DNA from: Pseudomonas sp. B21-015
Lineage (GTDB): Bacteria; Pseudomonadota; Gammaproteobacteria; Pseudomonadales; Pseudomonadaceae
DNA: 64,000 bases
Reading direction: 5' to 3'
Assembly: GCF_024749285.1 (NCBI RefSeq)
Contig: NZ_CP087196.1
Location: 4,774,001 to 4,838,000 of the forward strand
The notes under the pieces are model-generated. The model saw only the letters and a list, made by a program, of their open reading frames with translations. It was not told the origin of the DNA and searched no databases. The position numbers were made by a program, and so were the translations under genes. This document shows, one piece after another, positions 61,833 through 64,000 of this stretch (positions within the stretch are counted from its first letter, which is position 1; each line of letters begins with the position of its first letter).

Positions 61833-61858
61833 AGGGAATTCAAATAGCTGAGCGTCCT

Positions 61859-62419
61859 TTACGCAGAAGGTACGCTCGTCACAGGAATGCGTTCCTGAGG
61901 CTGAGTTATATCGTAGACACGCTGCTCACAGCGGCTACCAACAAACTGGAACTCCACCAAATAGACCTTGCTTCTTTCTGGTGTGAAAGTGGTTTTGATC
62001 GGGCCGCAGCTATAGATACTCCCAACACCCGCGCCATTCGAATAACCCGACACCTGGAATGGCTGATCGACATCCGCCTGCACTTCCAACTGCGGGAAGC
62101 GTTTAAGCGTGGCGCTGTTGGCCGCTTCGTTGAGTTTGGCGATCCAGCCGAAGACCTTGCCCTGACCTGAATCCACCACAGTTCCAAGCACCTCCATACG
62201 CTTGTCGGGATCCGCTGCGCGAAGGATCGAGAACTCTACCGGGGTAGTGCTACCTGATGCTTTCATGATGACCTTGGCGTGTTGCGCATCGACTGTCACC
62301 TTGTTCTGGTGCAGCTGGACACCGTCTTTCAACAGGCTGGGGGAAGAGTCCCGGACGTTGGAATGGCAGCCTGGTAATGCCAGAATCAGGGTCAGTGCTA
62401 GTAGTGTGGTTTTTTTCAC
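61859..62419 (-). CDS. Hypothetical lipoprotein
   Basis: 186 residues with signal peptide and lipobox LALPGC (Cys at 18). Mainly beta-rich sequence after that, with FQVSGYSNGAGVGSIYSCGP and FQFVGSRCEQRVYD; two cysteines could form a disulphide. No family recognised. It lies just outside the toxin/immunity region and may belong to it or be ordinary chromosome. Confidence 0.72.
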   Translation of the reverse strand: MKKTTLLALTLILALPGCHSNVRDSSPSLLKDGVQLHQNKVTVDAQHAKVIMKASGSTTPVEFSILRAADPDKRMEVLGTVVDSGQGKVFGWIAKLNEAANSATLKRFPQLEVQADVDQPFQVSGYSNGAGVGSIYSCGPIKTTFTPERSKVYLVEFQFVGSRCEQRVYDITQPQERIPVTSVPSA

Positions 62420-62602
62420 GTCTGGATGTCCTTAAAGCGTATGTTCGGCTGATGAGAAAATATCTGTCAAAGCGGCGCATCATAAATGCTGAGTTCGCTA
62501 TAGGGGGTCTGTCAGGCCCAAGCGCGTATAGCGAAAAAACAGGGCTAATTTATTAGCCAAGATAATCTATAAGTAAATTCGTTTATTTACTCCCTTCCTT
62601 CA

Positions 62603-62665
62603 TCACTCATAAACTTTCGCCGCACAAAATATTTTCGCAAAAATTTTTCAGCTTGGCGTAACCAC
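62603..62665 (-). pseudogene. Decayed 3' end of an immunity gene
   Basis: This 63-bp segment matches the last 63 bp of the immunity gene (62937-62999) at 55 positions. In the same frame it reads VVTPS-stop-KIFAKIFCAAKVYE against VLTPSWKTFAKILCAAKVYE; the Trp codon has become TGA. Upstream similarity stops abruptly. It is a remnant of an older cassette. Confidence 0.85.
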
Positions 62666-62677
62666 TTCCCAAAAAGC

Positions 62678-62729
62678 GGACTGATTTATTTTCTGGTCAC
62701 CGCATAAAACCAAACAAATAAATCCGTCC
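62678..62729. repeat. GATTTATTT/AAATAAATC inverted repeat
   Basis: GGACTGATTTATTT pairs with AAATAAATCCGTCC about 25 bases on. A shorter related pair lies at 62875-62916. Motifs of this kind are often found next to REP-associated transposase genes; none is present here. Confidence 0.6.
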
Positions 62730-62874
62730 CCTTTTCTCATATCCCTTTCCAAGCAAATACCCTCCACTTCTCTTACACCCCCCACTTCAAAGCCACTAAA
62801 CTCCGAAGGCCAAACCTCCTACCCAGCCCAACTCGTCGTTTCCGGTTCGGCAACGCAGAAACCCACAGAGTCGA

Positions 62875-62916
62875 GACAGATTTATTTCTAGTAAACCAAC
62901 CTATAAAAAATCCGTC
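62875..62916. repeat. Second, degraded GATTTATTT/AAATCCGTC inverted repeat
   Basis: GACAGATTTATTT and AAAAAATCCGTC, a diverged copy of the element at 62678, directly beside the immunity gene end. Confidence 0.5.
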
Positions 62917-62936
62917 ACTTTAGCCCTTTTACCCCA

Positions 62937-63185
62937 TCACTCATAAACCTTTGCCGCACAAAGTATTTTCGCAAAAGTTTTCCAACTTGGTGTAAGCACC
63001 TCAGCATCACCCATATTTTTTGCATAAGAATCAATAACTCTTACCCATGCTTCCATGGCCTCTAAAAAATCCTCCAAAGTTTTATTCTCCCACTCCTGCG
63101 GTGAACGCAACAACTCCGCCTTCAACTCCCCTATAAAATCCGCAAGATGCTCCTTTGTTTGTACCTGATCAATATTTGAAGTCAT
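62937..63185 (-). CDS. Immunity protein of the adjacent toxin (DUF7660-like)
   Basis: 82 residues from ATG 63185 (MTSNIDQVQTKEHLADFIGE). Acidic, helical, with WENKTLEDFLEAMEAWVRVI and the tail SWKTFAKILCAAKVYE, like the short DUF7660 immunity proteins. It starts 12 bp after the toxin stop, the standard toxin-immunity order. A TTG-started form 6 bp longer is possible. AT-rich codon use unlike the neighbouring chromosome. It presumably binds the toxin tip and blocks it in the producing cell. Confidence 0.78.
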   Translation of the reverse strand: MTSNIDQVQTKEHLADFIGELKAELLRSPQEWENKTLEDFLEAMEAWVRVIDSYAKNMGDAEVLTPSWKTFAKILCAAKVYE

Positions 63186-63197
63186 TTCCAAAACCCT

Positions 63198-64000
63198 CTA
63201 TCTACATACGCCTCGAATACAAATTATCGAGCCATTATTAGGAGTAGTCATTTTCCAACCTTCCTTGGCAATTTCCGCAGGAGTCGCTGGAATTATTTTC
63301 ACTGGAACGCCCGCAGCAGAAGCAGCAAGTAGCCGCCGATTATCTAGACTATAGACCAATCCATCCTTCTCAAAAACACGAATAGGTGGAATATCGTTTG
63401 GAGATATGCGCCCAGACTTCAAGCCATCTATGGTCGAATACAGATCCCCTCCATCCGCAAATGCATTTTTAATGCTGTCCTGGGTAAATCGGATATCTTT
63501 TGGATTAGCCAGACCACTTAAATTATCTGGTAACTCAGAAGGCATTTTATAGAGACTAGTCCCCACCCCCTTGCTTGGACCACTATATACGGAGCCAGCC
63601 AAACCCCAAGCATTTAAAAGAGCCTCTACACCCCATATTACCCGCTCGGGACCTGTTGCAGTCTCCCCTGTTATAGGATTCGCTCCCCCAAAGGCCGTGT
63701 AGAGTTGGCACCCGACACCAACGATCCCCGCTCCGCCACAGCCCGCCATGAAAAGCTCGTTGGATACGCCATCAAGACGAGCCTTCAGTTCTGCGTCATG
63801 CAGTTTTTTTTCATTTTTCCCTATGATCGACTGCTCATAAGAAGCAGGTTGCAGGATCCACTCCTCGCCTTGATCCGTTGTGATCGACTTATCAGTGGCA
63901 ACGCAATAACCATTCGCCGACGTAACGCAGGAGACGATATCCCCAGGTTTGGTACTGGAAGCAAAAGCACGCGTGAAATCACTCTCCTCTACGATTCTTT
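63198..64000 (-). CDS. C-terminal part of a polymorphic toxin (CdiA or Rhs type), 5' end outside window
   Basis: Open from the window edge to a TAG at 63198 (267 codons seen). The visible part has a Cys-containing linker (DIVSCVTSANGYCVATDKS), a small-residue hydrophobic segment (AGCGGAGIVGVGCQLYTAFG, GGANPITGETATGPERVIWG) like pre-toxin segments, then a toxin domain with IRFTQDSIKNAFADGG, IPPIRVFEKDGLVYSLDNRR and LLAASAAGVPVKI. The YSLDNRR-containing pattern recalls the ParB/sulfiredoxin-like toxin fold, probably a nuclease; this is inference. Whether the body is CdiA, Rhs or another carrier cannot be told. The end is more AT-rich than the window average. Confidence 0.75.
   Translation of the reverse strand, partial: RIVEESDFTRAFASSTKPGDIVSCVTSANGYCVATDKSITTDQGEEWILQPASYEQSIIGKNEKKLHDAELKARLDGVSNELFMAGCGGAGIVGVGCQLYTAFGGANPITGETATGPERVIWGVEALLNAWGLAGSVYSGPSKGVGTSLYKMPSELPDNLSGLANPKDIRFTQDSIKNAFADGGDLYSTIDGLKSGRISPNDIPPIRVFEKDGLVYSLDNRRLLAASAAGVPVKIIPATPAEIAKEGWKMTTPNNGSIICIRGVCR

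Larger units (their letters stand above)
62420..62936. other. AT-rich non-coding stretch with decayed cassette remnants
   Basis: 517 bp with no intact gene, markedly more AT-rich than the rest of the window. It holds a broken copy of the immunity-gene 3' end (62603-62665) and two related GATTTATTT/AAATCCGTC inverted repeats. This is the pattern left by replaced toxin/immunity cassettes. Confidence 0.7.

Noticed and set aside
1..64000. tRNA, rRNA, replication origin or prophage
   Set aside because: I looked for tRNA-like cloverleaf ends, rRNA-like stretches, DnaA-box clusters and phage structural genes and saw none, although a tool-based scan would be more reliable.

Overview
This 64 kb window is chromosomal DNA of a fluorescent-group Pseudomonas. 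The evidence is the GC-rich coding sequence, gene orders known from P. aeruginosa and P. fluorescens (the Cpx region, the lap biofilm-adhesin cluster, the gbu guanidinobutyrate cluster) and many REP/REPIN-type palindromes with Pseudomonas-type motifs. I see no rRNA, tRNA, CRISPR array, complete insertion sequence or prophage.

Layout. 1-5.2 kb: PHP-domain phosphatase (cut by the window edge), yciB, a YciI protein, a small coiled-coil membrane protein, then a CpxR-like regulator, a Spy/CpxP-like periplasmic protein and a CpxA/CpxS-like kinase. 5.2-18.9 kb: housekeeping genes (nitroreductase, TrkH, two AraC regulators, Mpo1-like protein, an HD-domain gene broken by one extra G, an LpxH-like phosphoesterase, EamA transporter, SelW-like protein, FimV-like protein, MarR regulator, RecQ, UPF0149 protein, YbaN).

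19.1-43.4 kb: the lap adhesion locus. lapG and lapD form the c-di-GMP-controlled periplasmic protease switch. A compact 2381-residue LapA-type RTX adhesin and its type I exporter lapE-lapB-lapC are divergently transcribed. Between lapD and lapA sit three large genes for signal-less, Ig-like modular proteins. Each has a CT-N12-AG palindrome of the LuxR-box type upstream, and their C-terminal tips differ. This is the most interesting accessory content of the window.

43.5-51.3 kb: DTW-domain tRNA-modifying enzyme, then a block matching P. aeruginosa PA1422-PA1418 (gbuR, gbuA, NTF2-like protein, NCS1 permease, sodium:solute symporter), a metallo-beta-lactamase-fold hydrolase, an acyl-carrier-like protein lacking the modified serine, and a 42-residue PA1414-family protein. 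51.4-62.4 kb: LysR regulator, MFS and EamA transporters, a second NCS1 permease, CvfB-like RNA-binding protein, TorF-like porin, DUF6279 lipoprotein, DUF899 protein and small hypotheticals.

62.4-64 kb: an AT-rich toxin/immunity region. The C-terminus of a polymorphic toxin runs off the window edge, followed by its small immunity gene and, further downstream, a 63-bp decayed copy of the end of that immunity gene. This looks like an immunity-cassette graveyard.
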